Positions 12,982-21,689 of a stretch of DNA of 64,000 nucleotides are shown piece by piece. The first letter of the stretch is position 1; each line of letters begins with the position of its first letter. Source of the DNA: Strigamia acuminata (taxonomy: Eukaryota; Arthropoda; Chilopoda; Geophilomorpha; Linotaeniidae); assembly GCA_949358305.1 (NCBI GenBank), contig OX442323.1, forward strand, positions 310,001 through 374,000, given 5' to 3'. A model generated the notes under the pieces. It was not told the DNA's origin. It did not search any database and saw only the letters and a program-made list of their open reading frames with translations. The position numbers were made by a program, and so were the translations under genes.

Positions 12982-13680
12982 TCGGCGGCAAAATCACACG
13001 TAAAATGAATGTAAAAACACTAAATGTATATAATCAATAAAGTATCGATTAAATAACAAGAATAATTATCAATTCTCTTCACAAAACATCGGAATAAAAT
13101 ACACAGATTGAATAAATACGAATTTATCGGCCAAACGAACATTCCCGGCTGCGCTTTTATGGCAGATGGAAACGAACGTTCAAACCAAACAAACGGAACT
13201 TCCAAAGCAGTTTTGATGCATCTAGATAGAAAGAGCATGCTTGAATTAGTCTAAACGAATGCTTAAAAAAAATCCAAGGGATTTGAAAAGTACTAAACAA
13301 AAGGTTAGAAGACGGAACCGTAACTTTACGGGAAACAGAAAAATGACGTCACTAGCATCGCAAATGTATACTAGGGAACGAAATATGCACCAAAACAGTT
13401 CGGAATCAACACAAACTCTCTTAAAACAAGTGAATAAGTCAATAAATGCACGGAATAAGATATTTGAAATAAATACAAAGCATAAACACTACTAAATATT
13501 GAAAAGTATGAATAAAAATCAAGTCAAAACACTTTAATAAGCAATAAAAATCTGAAAAGTGAAAAAATACCAATTAGGCAAAGGAAATAAAAACACTTAA
13601 AGATTTCAATCAACTCAAAGTAAATGGTAATAAATAATGACAATAAAATAGCACAACAATATCTACGCTGTCTTGCAACA

Positions 13681-13740
13681 GCGAATTGCCGGCGAGAGGA
13701 CAGAGATGGAGAACCACGCAAAAAAATCACAAAAGAAAAA
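13681..13740 (-). other. Element 1 3' non-coding junction; no purine tract, shared 11-bp motif
   Basis: These 60 bp lie between the pol stop and the 3' LTR. A plus-strand-priming polypurine tract would be expected next to the LTR on the coding (minus) strand, but that strand is pyrimidine-rich here. Instead ATTGCCGGCGA (plus strand, 13685-13695) sits 4 bp from the LTR. Element 2 has exactly the same 11 bases 3 bp from its 3' LTR (33775-33785), although the surrounding LTRs differ. This makes it a candidate priming or integration signal. Confidence 0.5.
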
Positions 13741-16700
13741 TCACTCAAGTTCTAGGGCTCTCACATGCTTGACTGACCTTTTCAACTCACGTCCATCGGG
13801 TAGCACAACTTTTATCACACGGATTTGACCATCCTCACCGGGAAAAATTTCTTTTATCCTAGCAAGGGGCCAAAAATAGGGATTTGTACCCATTTTCTCT
13901 AGCAACACGATTTGGTCTACTTTAGGGTTTTTGAAGAACTTATCACCTTTTGTTTCATAAAAATTCCTCAGTTGCATGAGGTAACTCTTTTTCCAAATTT
14001 TCCAGAACTCCCAAATAAATTGGCGTCGTTTAATGTCTAGTTTTCGCAAATCTGATTTTTTAATTGCACTCAATTGTTTGTTTATTACGTATTTTGGCAT
14101 GCCTCCTGTTAGAAAGTTTTCAGGTGCCAAAATTCTACCACCATCAACACTGTCGGGGACATAACTTAAAGGTCGTGAATTTAGCACTGAACTAATTTCC
14201 AGAGCCAAAGTTTGGAGAGTTTCTAAGTCTACGGTGCTGCGCAACAATGTCTTTCGAAGTTTATCTTTAACAGAGCGGACTAAACGCTCCCACGCTCCGC
14301 CCATCCATGGAGACAGCGGTGGGATGAATGTCCAGAGCACCCTTTTTTCAGATAGGAATGTTTTCACGTCATTATGACCGATGAGTTTCCCCCATGATTG
14401 TAATTCGAGGCTTCCGCGCTCAAACGTCTTACTGTTGTCAGAGAAAATCTTCCCGGGGTATCCGTGGCGTGCCCCAAATCTTCTCATTGCAAGCAAAAAC
14501 TTTGGCACAGAAAGGTCCTCTGATACTTCTAAATGTATGGAACGGGTCACCATACACGTGAAAAGCAAGATGTAAACTTTTTTCTTTTCCTTCTTATTGC
14601 TGCCGACATAAATGGGACCCAAGTGGTCCACTCCTGTGTTTTGGAATGGCGCCGCTGGTGTCACACGTTCAGCAGGAAGGTCACCCGTTGAAGGGTTATT
14701 CTTTGCCAACTTTGCACGTCGACAAATGGCACACTCACGAATCACAGTTTGTATAGTTCTTCGTCCTCTTATAATCCAAAATTGTTCGCGTAGGTGATAC
14801 AAGGTTTCGCTTATGTCACCGTGAAGCAACTCCAGATGCACTTTTTTAATTAACAGCCTTGTTATCCAACTGTCATAATGCAAAATAATTGGATAAACTT
14901 CATCAAATGTCAATAAAGATTTTTTCAAGCGGCTACGAAGTCGAAGTAATCCGTCCTCGTCAATGAAGAGCTCGAAATTGCGTAGGGTGGAATGTTTAGA
15001 CAATTCTCTTTTGTTTTTCACATCATCAATCTCCTCAGAAAAATGTAGTTTCTGGGAAAATTGCAGGATCTTCAATTGGTTGTCCTCTAACTCGAGTGGC
15101 GAGAGAGGCTCACCGCGCAAAAGTTTGTTTTTCCATCGCAAAATGTATGAGAAAACTCTCAAAAGTTTGTTGTAATTCCGGAAACGTTTGAAGAATTGTC
15201 CAATAAAACTTTCTTTAACTTGAATAGTCATCACTACAATTTTTCGTTCCTCTTCTGGAAGAATCTCTTGTATAATTTCTGTTTTTTCTAGTTTTGAGAC
15301 ATCAACTCCAAACCACCAAAGTTTATTTTGCATCAATGTTTTTGAGTTATGTGGTCGAGTCAATAAATCTGCTGGGTTAAATTCCGTTGGTACGTGAGAC
15401 CATTGTTCAGGTTTGGTCGAAGAAATAATTTCTTGCACACGGTTTGAAACGTATGGCTTCCACACGTTTTTGTCACTGTTTATCCAGGCTAAAGTTATGG
15501 TGGAGTCAGAGTAGTAACGAATTTCAGTAACGGGGTAACCTGGAAGAAAGTTTTCTAACAGGTACTTTGTCATTCTCACTCCTACCACTGCTGCAGTTAA
15601 TTCAAGTCGAGGAAGAGTCACTTTTTTCGTCGGCGCAATACGACATTTACTCAACAATAAAGTTCTTTTGCCCTCCAGATTGACGACAAAAATTGAACAG
15701 CCAAATGCCTTAGTGCTTGCGTCACAGAATACTTCTAAAGTGATATCTTGACCGGAATAAGTCTGTAGCCAACGTTGAACTTTCAATTCTTTCAATTTTT
15801 GTATGTCTTGACTCCACTCTTCGACTTCTTTTTTCTCTGAGTCAAGAATCTTTTCATCCCAGTTTTTTGTCCTAATCCAGATTGCTTGAACTAGCAGTTT
15901 CATTTGAAGCACAACAGGAGCAATGAGTCCCATTGGATCGAATATGGAAGCCATTAATGAAACAACTTCTCGCTTTGTATTCGGAATTTTTTCAATTGTC
16001 GGAATGTTAAACATCATGACATCTTCTGCCGTGTTCCACAATATTCCAAGCATTTTTATAATTCCTAAGTCCGAAAACTCCTCTCCTCGCATATGAAAAC
16101 CTTCTTTTTTCAAATTGTTGAAGACGTCCTTGCTTGAGGTCGCCCACTTCACGAGGGGAAGCTTTCCGTCGTCTAATATCATTTTCAGTTTCTCGCAATG
16201 TGATGTTGTGTCCGCTGTAAAATCTCCTCCTGACGTCAAATCATCCATGAAGATTCCATCATCGAGTGCGTCGACTTCTTTTGCATGAGTTTCTTCAAAT
16301 TGTTTCGCTTGTTTCCTAATCGTCGCACACAAGAGGAATGGAGAAGAAATGACGCCAAATGGCACGACAATCATTCTCAGAACCATTAGATTATTCCACA
16401 AATTTTGCCATGAGTATGGCTCTTTGAAATAGTCACGAGCGACCCACAAAAAACGTAAAAAGTTTGTTTGAGTTGGGTTGATCATAACCTGGAGAAACGC
16501 TTGCTTAATGTCTGCTATTATTGGAATACAATAGAGACGGAATCTCACAATAACGAGAATTAAGTCTGGGTTGAGGGAAGGTCCCGGAAATAGACAGTCA
16601 TTGAGGGAACGCTTTCCTTTTTTCGCTGAAGAGGCGTTAAACACCACTCTAAATTTTGTCGTGTCGCGATCCTCCTTGATTACAGGGTGGTGAGGTATAT

Positions 16701-17751
16701 TGTAGGTTCCTTTCTTCAGAAAACGCTCCTCTTTTGGGACTTCCTCCGCGTGATTTTCGTGAATATACTGCCACATGGACTCGTCGTAACGTTTTTTGTA
16801 ATCCTCGTTGGCATCTATTCTTTTGAGCGTGTTGGCCAGTTGGTTCATGGCCAACTCCCAATTAGATTCCAAGTCGACTTCCTGTCCATTAAATGGCAGC
16901 ATGACTTCATAACGTCCATCGTCTAGACGTTTCGTAGTTGATTCGAATCGATCGCGAATAAAGTCGGATTCTTTTTCTCCCGCATTTATTCCGATTGCTT
17001 CCAAGTTCCACAGTTTGTCCAATTTTTCTTGGATGTTTAAGTCGCATGTGTTGCAACATGTTGTCAATTCTTCTTCATCTTCGAATAAATTGGTGTTCCC
17101 CGCCGCTCCGGACAAGACCCAACCAAAAATTGTATTTATTAATCCAAGATCTGCGTTTACTTTTTTCTTGCCGTCCTTAACGACCTTCCACCACACGTCG
17201 ACTCCTAAAAGCACATCGATTTGAGAAGTCTTAGCTGGTAGGTCTTCAGCAAGTTCAAGGTTTAACTTCTTCACCTTGTCTATTATTGATGAGTTAAGAA
17301 TGCCCTGCACTCGTGGCAAATTTTCCACAGAAAGCATTGAAAGTTTCAAATCTTGAGTGTCATTTTTACTCTGCAGTGTGACATTAAACACATCATAGTC
17401 CGTGGCTGCTGGAGACGAGTCGTTGAATCTCTGTGTGGTGGCAGAGACACTGCCGCATTTTTTCAGTTTCAGTCTTTCAACAAATTCTTTTGTGATGAAC
17501 GATCGATGGCTTCCCGGATCAATCATCCCTCGAATGCTGTGGGTTCCTCCTGATTTGGTTTTAAGATCCGCGGTGAAGATCATTAGTTGAAGAGTCGTCG
17601 AGATTGCGCATGAAACATGTGTTGTTACTTGTGGCTCCTTCGGCTTCTCCGCAGCGCTTGTTGAATTCTTCACCTCGGATTTTTTGCATATTGTGGAATG
17701 GTGTCGCCCACCACAATGTTTACAAGAAAATTTGACCTTGCAGTCTCCCAC
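13741..17751 (-). CDS. pol: Element 1 Pol: protease, reverse transcriptase, RNase H, integrase
   Basis: A 1336-residue frame. Visible in order: end of a zinc-knuckle region (C10, C13, C22); DUF1758-type aspartic protease with Asp-Pro-Gly-Ser at 78-81; reverse transcriptase with catalytic D414 and FMDD at 501-504; RNase H acids D677, E717, D749 and D795 (the last in NPADLLTR, a BEL/Pao hallmark); integrase zinc site H972, H977, C1007, C1010; integrase core D1042, D1105, E1155; and a DUF5641-like tail from about 1270. All catalytic residues are present. The frame is the same as gag (17758-18981) and opens right after the TGA at 17758-17760. Its first codon as listed is GTG (17751) and no ATG start is evident, so translation probably depends on readthrough, or the copy is defective. 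No envelope follows. Confidence 0.93.
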   Translation of the reverse strand: MGDCKVKFSCKHCGGRHHSTICKKSEVKNSTSAAEKPKEPQVTTHVSCAISTTLQLMIFTADLKTKSGGTHSIRGMIDPGSHRSFITKEFVERLKLKKCGSVSATTQRFNDSSPAATDYDVFNVTLQSKNDTQDLKLSMLSVENLPRVQGILNSSIIDKVKKLNLELAEDLPAKTSQIDVLLGVDVWWKVVKDGKKKVNADLGLINTIFGWVLSGAAGNTNLFEDEEELTTCCNTCDLNIQEKLDKLWNLEAIGINAGEKESDFIRDRFESTTKRLDDGRYEVMLPFNGQEVDLESNWELAMNQLANTLKRIDANEDYKKRYDESMWQYIHENHAEEVPKEERFLKKGTYNIPHHPVIKEDRDTTKFRVVFNASSAKKGKRSLNDCLFPGPSLNPDLILVIVRFRLYCIPIIADIKQAFLQVMINPTQTNFLRFLWVARDYFKEPYSWQNLWNNLMVLRMIVVPFGVISSPFLLCATIRKQAKQFEETHAKEVDALDDGIFMDDLTSGGDFTADTTSHCEKLKMILDDGKLPLVKWATSSKDVFNNLKKEGFHMRGEEFSDLGIIKMLGILWNTAEDVMMFNIPTIEKIPNTKREVVSLMASIFDPMGLIAPVVLQMKLLVQAIWIRTKNWDEKILDSEKKEVEEWSQDIQKLKELKVQRWLQTYSGQDITLEVFCDASTKAFGCSIFVVNLEGKRTLLLSKCRIAPTKKVTLPRLELTAAVVGVRMTKYLLENFLPGYPVTEIRYYSDSTITLAWINSDKNVWKPYVSNRVQEIISSTKPEQWSHVPTEFNPADLLTRPHNSKTLMQNKLWWFGVDVSKLEKTEIIQEILPEEERKIVVMTIQVKESFIGQFFKRFRNYNKLLRVFSYILRWKNKLLRGEPLSPLELEDNQLKILQFSQKLHFSEEIDDVKNKRELSKHSTLRNFELFIDEDGLLRLRSRLKKSLLTFDEVYPIILHYDSWITRLLIKKVHLELLHGDISETLYHLREQFWIIRGRRTIQTVIRECAICRRAKLAKNNPSTGDLPAERVTPAAPFQNTGVDHLGPIYVGSNKKEKKKVYILLFTCMVTRSIHLEVSEDLSVPKFLLAMRRFGARHGYPGKIFSDNSKTFERGSLELQSWGKLIGHNDVKTFLSEKRVLWTFIPPLSPWMGGAWERLVRSVKDKLRKTLLRSTVDLETLQTLALEISSVLNSRPLSYVPDSVDGGRILAPENFLTGGMPKYVINKQLSAIKKSDLRKLDIKRRQFIWEFWKIWKKSYLMQLRNFYETKGDKFFKNPKVDQIVLLEKMGTNPYFWPLARIKEIFPGEDGQIRVIKVVLPDGRELKRSVKHVRALELE

Positions 17752-17757
17752 TCTATG

Positions 17758-17760
17758 TCA
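17758..17760 (-). other. In-frame TGA between Gag and Pol of element 1
   Basis: The gag frame ends with TGA. The next codons (CAT, AGA, GTG) continue in the same frame into pol with no shift. Element 2, which is related, has a sense codon at this point. The stop falls inside the second zinc knuckle, one residue before its histidine. The following base is C, making the TGA-C context that is the leakiest stop tetranucleotide in eukaryotes. It is either a recent inactivating change, a sequencing error, or a readthrough signal regulating the Gag:Pol ratio; sequence alone cannot decide. Confidence 0.8.
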
Positions 17761-18981
17761 AGTTCTGAAACAGTTAAAACACAGTCTGTTTTTCTTTACT
17801 ATTTCGATTTTCGCGTTGATTTCGAAATCCTTTTTACAAGAGCCGTTTAAATGTTCATCATCACAAAAAATGCACTTGTTTGTCTTGAAAAGCGTATTCT
17901 TGCTTTCAGATTTCGGTTCACTCTTCGTTTTTGCACTAGTAGACTGCTTGGCGTCTTGAGTAGTTGCGCACGTGGTCATTGAACCTTTCACTTTCGGTTT
18001 CTCCACCTCAGATTTTTCATTCTTGTCTTTTTTCGATTTTTCCGAAACGTTTTCAGTTCGTTCGGCCATCGCAACTTCATTCACAAAGAAATTGAGCAAC
18101 GTAACAATGTTCTTATTTTGAATTCCGTGAACTTGGTAAAATCTTAATGCCATTGAAGTTGGAAACTTGCTAATTATGTCGGGCAATAAGAAAGCTCCGG
18201 AAGTTTGAATTGGAATCTTAAGTTGCTCGAGAAGTCTAATAGTCGCAGAAATCTTAGTCAAATTCGTTTTTATCGCTTTCGTTGGATATACACTCGTAAC
18301 AGATTTTAATTCTCGAATTGATTTTATTAACGCAGTTTGTTGGGCATCCTCATCACCAAAATGTCTTTCTAGTTCTTCCCTGGCCAGGTCATATGATTCC
18401 TCGATCAAGGGAAAAGTTGAGATGAGAATTGCCGCTTCTCCAGTACACATAGTTTGTAAATACTGGAGTTTTTCAATGTTACTCAGGTCTGGATCCTTGT
18501 GTACGGAGGTCTCGAAGTTGCTTTTAAATGTTCTGTACTTCAAAATATCTCCGTCGAATTTTACGGAATCCAATTTGGGCAGCTTCGAATTTTTTCTAAA
18601 CGTTGCTGTCGCGTTCAAGGTTGTGTTCTGATTTGAGCTTGTCGACGTATTTAATCTTCCTCCCAAAGTTGGAAGTGATCGCTTTGAGATTTCGTATCTC
18701 GTGCGAAGAAGATCCACTCTTGCTTGCATAGTCTCAAGCTTGTCAATGCATTCTAGATAATAGCCGTGGTCCGAATATTCCTGTAGATCATTCAGCGCAC
18801 CGACTATTCTCGTTTCTTTTGGGTTCGCAGTTTGCACCAGCGCTTCCAGTTCTCCTGGATCTGCTGTCTTCTCCGATATAGACAACAGATGATTCATTGC
18901 AGTGACTTGCGACTCCCAACGTTGTTGTAGCACTTCGATTTGATCCTCAGTTAGAAGATCTCTCATTGTAGGTTCCGCCAT
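17758..18981 (-). CDS. gag: Element 1 Gag (DUF1759 family)
   Basis: A 407-residue frame. Residues 1-105 look helical and coiled-coil-like, with many Leu, Glu and Gln. Residues 110-130 are a Ser/Thr/Asn-rich linker. Residues about 134-300 match the BEL/Pao capsid-like DUF1759 region, starting LPKLDSVKFDGD and continuing through LQYLQTMCTGEAA. A Lys/Ser-rich basic stretch (310-365) precedes zinc knuckle C370, C373, H377, C382. A second knuckle begins at C401-C404 and is cut by the stop codon. Gag would assemble the virus-like particle and bind genomic RNA. The ATG at 18981 gives a start typical of this family (MAEPTMRDLLTEDQ) 996 bp downstream of the 5' LTR. Pol follows in the same frame. Confidence 0.92.
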   Translation of the reverse strand: MAEPTMRDLLTEDQIEVLQQRWESQVTAMNHLLSISEKTADPGELEALVQTANPKETRIVGALNDLQEYSDHGYYLECIDKLETMQARVDLLRTRYEISKRSLPTLGGRLNTSTSSNQNTTLNATATFRKNSKLPKLDSVKFDGDILKYRTFKSNFETSVHKDPDLSNIEKLQYLQTMCTGEAAILISTFPLIEESYDLAREELERHFGDEDAQQTALIKSIRELKSVTSVYPTKAIKTNLTKISATIRLLEQLKIPIQTSGAFLLPDIISKFPTSMALRFYQVHGIQNKNIVTLLNFFVNEVAMAERTENVSEKSKKDKNEKSEVEKPKVKGSMTTCATTQDAKQSTSAKTKSEPKSESKNTLFKTNKCIFCDDEHLNGSCKKDFEINAKIEIVKKNRLCFNCFRT

Positions 18982-19060
18982 TTTCTCTGTCCTCTCTCAC
19001 AAAAAATTCGGCTGTGAAATTTGGAAAGAACAGATAAAAACGGGCATGACAATTCAACTT

Positions 19061-19195
19061 TGTTTTAATTTTTAAGAGAATAAACCTTTTTATTTTATCC
19101 CCCAAAAATATCTCAACATTCACGGTTTTTGTTTTAACTTTAAAGAGAATAAACTTTTTAATTTTATCCCCCAAAAAGCACTCAATTTTCACGGT
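19061..19195. repeat. Tandem duplication in element 1 leader, period 69 bp
   Basis: Two imperfect copies, from about 19061 and 19130. Both contain AGAGAATAAAC and ATTTTATCCCCCAAAAA and end in CACGG. Direct duplications in retroelement leaders are common and may change packaging or translation. No function can be assigned. Confidence 0.7.
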
Positions 19196-19320
19196 CCTTG
19201 GTGACACGTGAGAATTTTAGAATATCAAATGTTTGGCCAATCGAGGATGACCAAAAATTTGAGCGGTTTTGTGTACGTAAATAAAACGTGACACAATTAC
19301 CCTGCACAGTTTGAAAATAA

Positions 19321-19410
19321 TTGACGGTTTGTTTTGCAACAAAGCACGCCAATAAACTCTTTCGAAAACAATTGACGGTTCGTTTTGCAACAAAACACGC
19401 CAATAACTCC
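19321..19410. repeat. Tandem duplication in element 1 leader, period 51 bp
   Basis: Copies start at 19321 and 19372. Both read TTGACGGTT, one variable base, then GTTTTGCAACAAA and CACGCCAATAA. The TTGCAACA inside resembles the LTR end (CTTGCAACA), which may be a coincidence or a trace of the LTR edge. Confidence 0.7.
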
Positions 19411-19944
19411 TAACATTAAATTTAGATTCTACTGACAGCTCAATCAACTTGAAACTAGTCAGTTCTACTCGAAATAAATCTAATCTCCCCCGCTTATGGC
19501 GGTTATAGTGGAGAACTAAGCATGCAATGAAAAAACACTTCAAAAGTTGTAAAATAGACACTTTATCGAAATTTTCCCGAAAACCAACAAATGCAACTAC
19601 CAAAATCCCATAAAGACATTTGATACTGTTCCCCTTAATAACCAAAATCTCCAAAATTTCAATTTCAAAAGGCAAAACACTAAAAAATGCAATTATTCCA
19701 GGGGCGAATCCGCTTTCCAACACGACGCGTTGTGTTATCCAGTGTTGTGACCTTGAACTCCAACTGCATGCACACTTTTGTTCGTTTTCGCCGCCAAAGC
19801 AGTCCCCGTCGTAACTTCTGTCACGTTGAACGTTGACTCTTGACATGGGTGACGAAACACGAACGAATTGTTTCTCCGTCGCACCAAACACTTTTTCAAA
19901 CGTATTGATGATGCACTGGAAAAACTCACGAATTGCAGACGGAA

Positions 19945-19962
19945 TCCTGGTCACGGCTACCA
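19945..19962 (-). other. Candidate primer-binding site of element 1
   Basis: Read on the plus strand, TCCTGGTCACGGCTACCA ends in CCA like a mature tRNA and is preceded by GAA, giving a T-arm-like GAATCC. The coding strand starts TGGTAGCCGTGACC, 15 nt downstream of the 5' LTR, a longer gap than usual. From memory it is closest to the 3' end of insect tRNA-Arg with a CACGGTC acceptor strand, allowing a one-base insertion and mismatches. Element 2 has a similar sequence at 37624-37641. Confidence 0.5.
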
Positions 19963-19977
19963 AAAGCTTCGCATCTG

Positions 19978-21539
19978 TGTTGCAGGTCAACAAGACAGAA
20001 GGAAAGGAATGGCGATGCGTATCCAAATTCAAGACACTTGAGCTCGCCCAAGGTCGTATGGCGTGGCTAGTACGAAAATCGCACTGGAGAGCAATAAATC
20101 CGCAACAAATGGCATTGTTGAACCGCTGGAACAATGTGGAGAACACCTGCACCAAGTATCCAATAGGTGGCGGAAACATAAGTTGGCCTGAGAAATTTTA
20201 AACTACTCACTACACATTGAATGTGTTTGAAAATAAGCCTAAAACAAGAGCTAATAAAACACAACACATTTATTCAAAGGTTGGTTAATAACTGATGAAA
20301 TTACAGCAATTAGATTGGTTCTTAGAGAACCGCACATGCGCAGTACCGAATATGGCACGCGCCAGGCCGATAGCGGCGAAATACAGATACACAAAAGATT
20401 CCGTTACCATGGTAACGGAGGAAACAAGATCACGGCAAAGTTGGCATTTGCTTAAAAATGCACTAAAAATACATTGAAATACATTGAAATGACCACAAGA
20501 ATGCGGTGAACAAAAAAGCTAATCACAACAATGTCCAAAAACACGTTAAACAATGAGATATTAGCAATAAACCGATCTCGGAAAGAGAGGATTGACGATA
20601 GCCAATCACAGGCCAGGAAAATTACATAACGATCACATTTGAATTTCGATCGGTACAAAAGCACAAAATTATCGAAGAATACATACTGAATAATAACGCA
20701 ATGTAATAGTAAATGCAAATTATGTGATATAAAATACAAAAATAACGGTTACATTGTGTAATCGTCGCTTGGGACAAACATGGCGACCGGCGAACATAAC
20801 AAAGGTGTTGGATCAAACATGGCGTCCGGCGAACATAACATCGGCGGCAAAATCACACGTAAAATGAATGTAAAAACACTAAATGTATATAATCAATAAA
20901 GTATCGATTAAATAACAAGAATAATTATCAATTCTCTTCACAAAACATCGGAATAAAATACACAGATTGAATAAATACGAATTTATCGGCCAAACGAACA
21001 TTCCCGGCTGCGCTTTTATGGCAGATGGAAACGAACGTTCAAACCAAACAAACGGAACTTCCAAAGCAGTTTTGATGCATCTAGATAGAAAGAGCATGCT
21101 TGAATTAGTCTAAACGAATGCTTAATAAAAATCCAAGGGATTTGAAAAGTACTAAACAAAAGGTTAGAAGACGGAACCGTAACTTTACGGGAAACAGAAA
21201 AATGACGTCACTAGCATCGCAAATGTATACTAGGGAACGAAATATGCACCAAAACAGTTCGGAATCAACACAAACTCTCTTAAAACAAGTGAATAAGTCA
21301 ATAAATGCACGGAATAAGATATTTGAAATAAATACAAAGCATAAACACTACTAAATATTGAAAAGTATGAATAAAAATCAAGTCAAAACACTTTAATAAG
21401 CAATAAAAATCTGAAAAGTGAAAAAATACCAATTAGGCAAAGGAAATAAAAACACTTAAAGATTTCAATCAACTCAAAGTAAATGGTAATAAATAATGAC
21501 AATAAAATAGCACAACAATATCTACGCTGTCTTGCAACA
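19978..21539 (-). repeat. Element 1 5' LTR
   Basis: This is the 1562-bp copy at the 5' side of the minus-strand element. It carries the same signals as the other LTR: YY1-like repeats (20775-20840), X-box palindrome (20400-20419), NRF1-like site (20330-20343), possible initiator TCAGTT (20290-20295) and AATAAA (20269-20274). Near-identity with 12119-13680 indicates a recent insertion or recent gene conversion between the two LTRs. Confidence 0.95.
20400..20419. promoter_or_regulatory. X-box palindrome in element 1 5' LTR
   Basis: Second copy of the 20-bp perfect palindrome with core GTTACCATGGTAAC. Here it would act on the promoter that drives the genomic RNA, about 107 bp upstream of the possible initiator. 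Factor binding is inferred from the RFX consensus only. Confidence 0.45.
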
Positions 21540-21543
21540 CAAA
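21540..21543. repeat. Target-site duplication of element 1, right copy (CAAA)
   Basis: CAAA follows the right LTR directly and leads into CACCACAAGACC, the expected continuation of the interrupted monomer. It pairs with 12115-12118. Confidence 0.85.
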
Positions 21544-21689
21544 CACCACAAGACCAATGTCTCTGAATGTTCAGAAATAGTGTTTAAACCTTAGTAGAAG
21601 GCTCCAATGTAAGTTTTAGAAACATCTAACTAATGATTTGGGAGAATAGACTTTTGATCTCATCACAGTTGACTTAGCACAAACACCAC

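Larger units (their letters stand above)
12119..13680 (-). repeat. Element 1 3' LTR
   Basis: This is a 1562-bp direct repeat of 19978-21539 at a constant offset of 7859 bp. Terminal inverted bases are TGTTGC and GCAACA. By eye the only mismatch between the two LTRs is an A/T difference in the A-rich stretch near 13266 (near 21125 in the other copy). In coding orientation, U3 probably runs from 13680 to about 12435, followed by a short R with an AATAAA signal (12410-12415 on the minus strand) and U5 to 12119. Short open frames inside the LTR occur on both strands, repeat in both copies and have no recognisable domain, so I do not call them genes. Confidence 0.95.
18982..19977 (-). other. Element 1 leader (untranslated region between 5' LTR and gag)
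   Basis: These 996 bp hold the primer-binding-site-like sequence and two short tandem repeats, one of period 69 bp (19061-19195) and one of period 51 bp (19321-19410). A 320-codon frame (20179-19217, minus) runs through U5, the primer site and much of the leader. I do not recognise a protein family in it. Packaging signals would be expected here but cannot be identified by eye. Confidence 0.6.
19217..20179 (-). other. 320-codon open frame through U5, primer site and leader (uncertain)
   Basis: This frame starts at an ATG in the 5' LTR about 90 bp downstream of the AATAAA hexamer, so it would lie in the genomic RNA ahead of gag. It stays open for 320 codons to 19217, in a different frame from gag. 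Its length is unusual for AT-rich non-coding sequence. The predicted product is Phe/Val/Ile-rich, holds a short internal repeat (YWRVLLQNEPS and YWRALLQNKPS, from the 51-bp tandem repeat), and has no domain I recognise. It may be chance or an upstream regulatory frame. Confidence 0.2.
12119..21539 (-). mobile_element. Element 1: full-length BEL/Pao LTR retrotransposon inserted in the satellite
   Basis: This is a complete 9421-bp element read on the minus strand. From its 5' end it has: 5' LTR (19978-21539), primer-binding-site-like sequence (19945-19962), a long leader, gag (18981-17758), pol (17751-13741), a 60-bp 3' non-coding stretch, and 3' LTR (12119-13680). The LTRs start with TG and end with CA, and are flanked by CAAA on both sides. 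Pol carries the order protease, RT, RNase H, integrase, with DUF1758/DUF1759-type sequence typical of BEL/Pao. There is no envelope gene: only 60 bp separate the pol stop from the 3' LTR. The LTRs differ at only one position that I could find, so insertion is recent. The only visible break in the coding region is an in-frame TGA at 17758-17760. Confidence 0.96.

Noticed and set aside
12051-13495. Several short open frames in the element 1 LTR on both strands
   Set aside because: They are 60-95 codons, repeat exactly in the other LTR, overlap one another on opposite strands and have no domain. Best explained as chance frames in LTR DNA.
13681-13740. Space for an envelope gene between pol and 3' LTR of element 1
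   Set aside because: Only 60 bp are available, with no signal peptide or membrane segment. The element is Gag-Pol only.
19942-19962. A tRNA gene fragment ending in CCA
   Set aside because: Nuclear tRNA genes do not encode CCA and no cloverleaf or A/B boxes precede it. Position next to the LTR fits a primer-binding site.
19833-20201. 122-codon plus-strand frame over the 5' LTR and leader
   Set aside because: It is antisense to the element, overlaps the longer minus-strand frame and shows no protein family signature.
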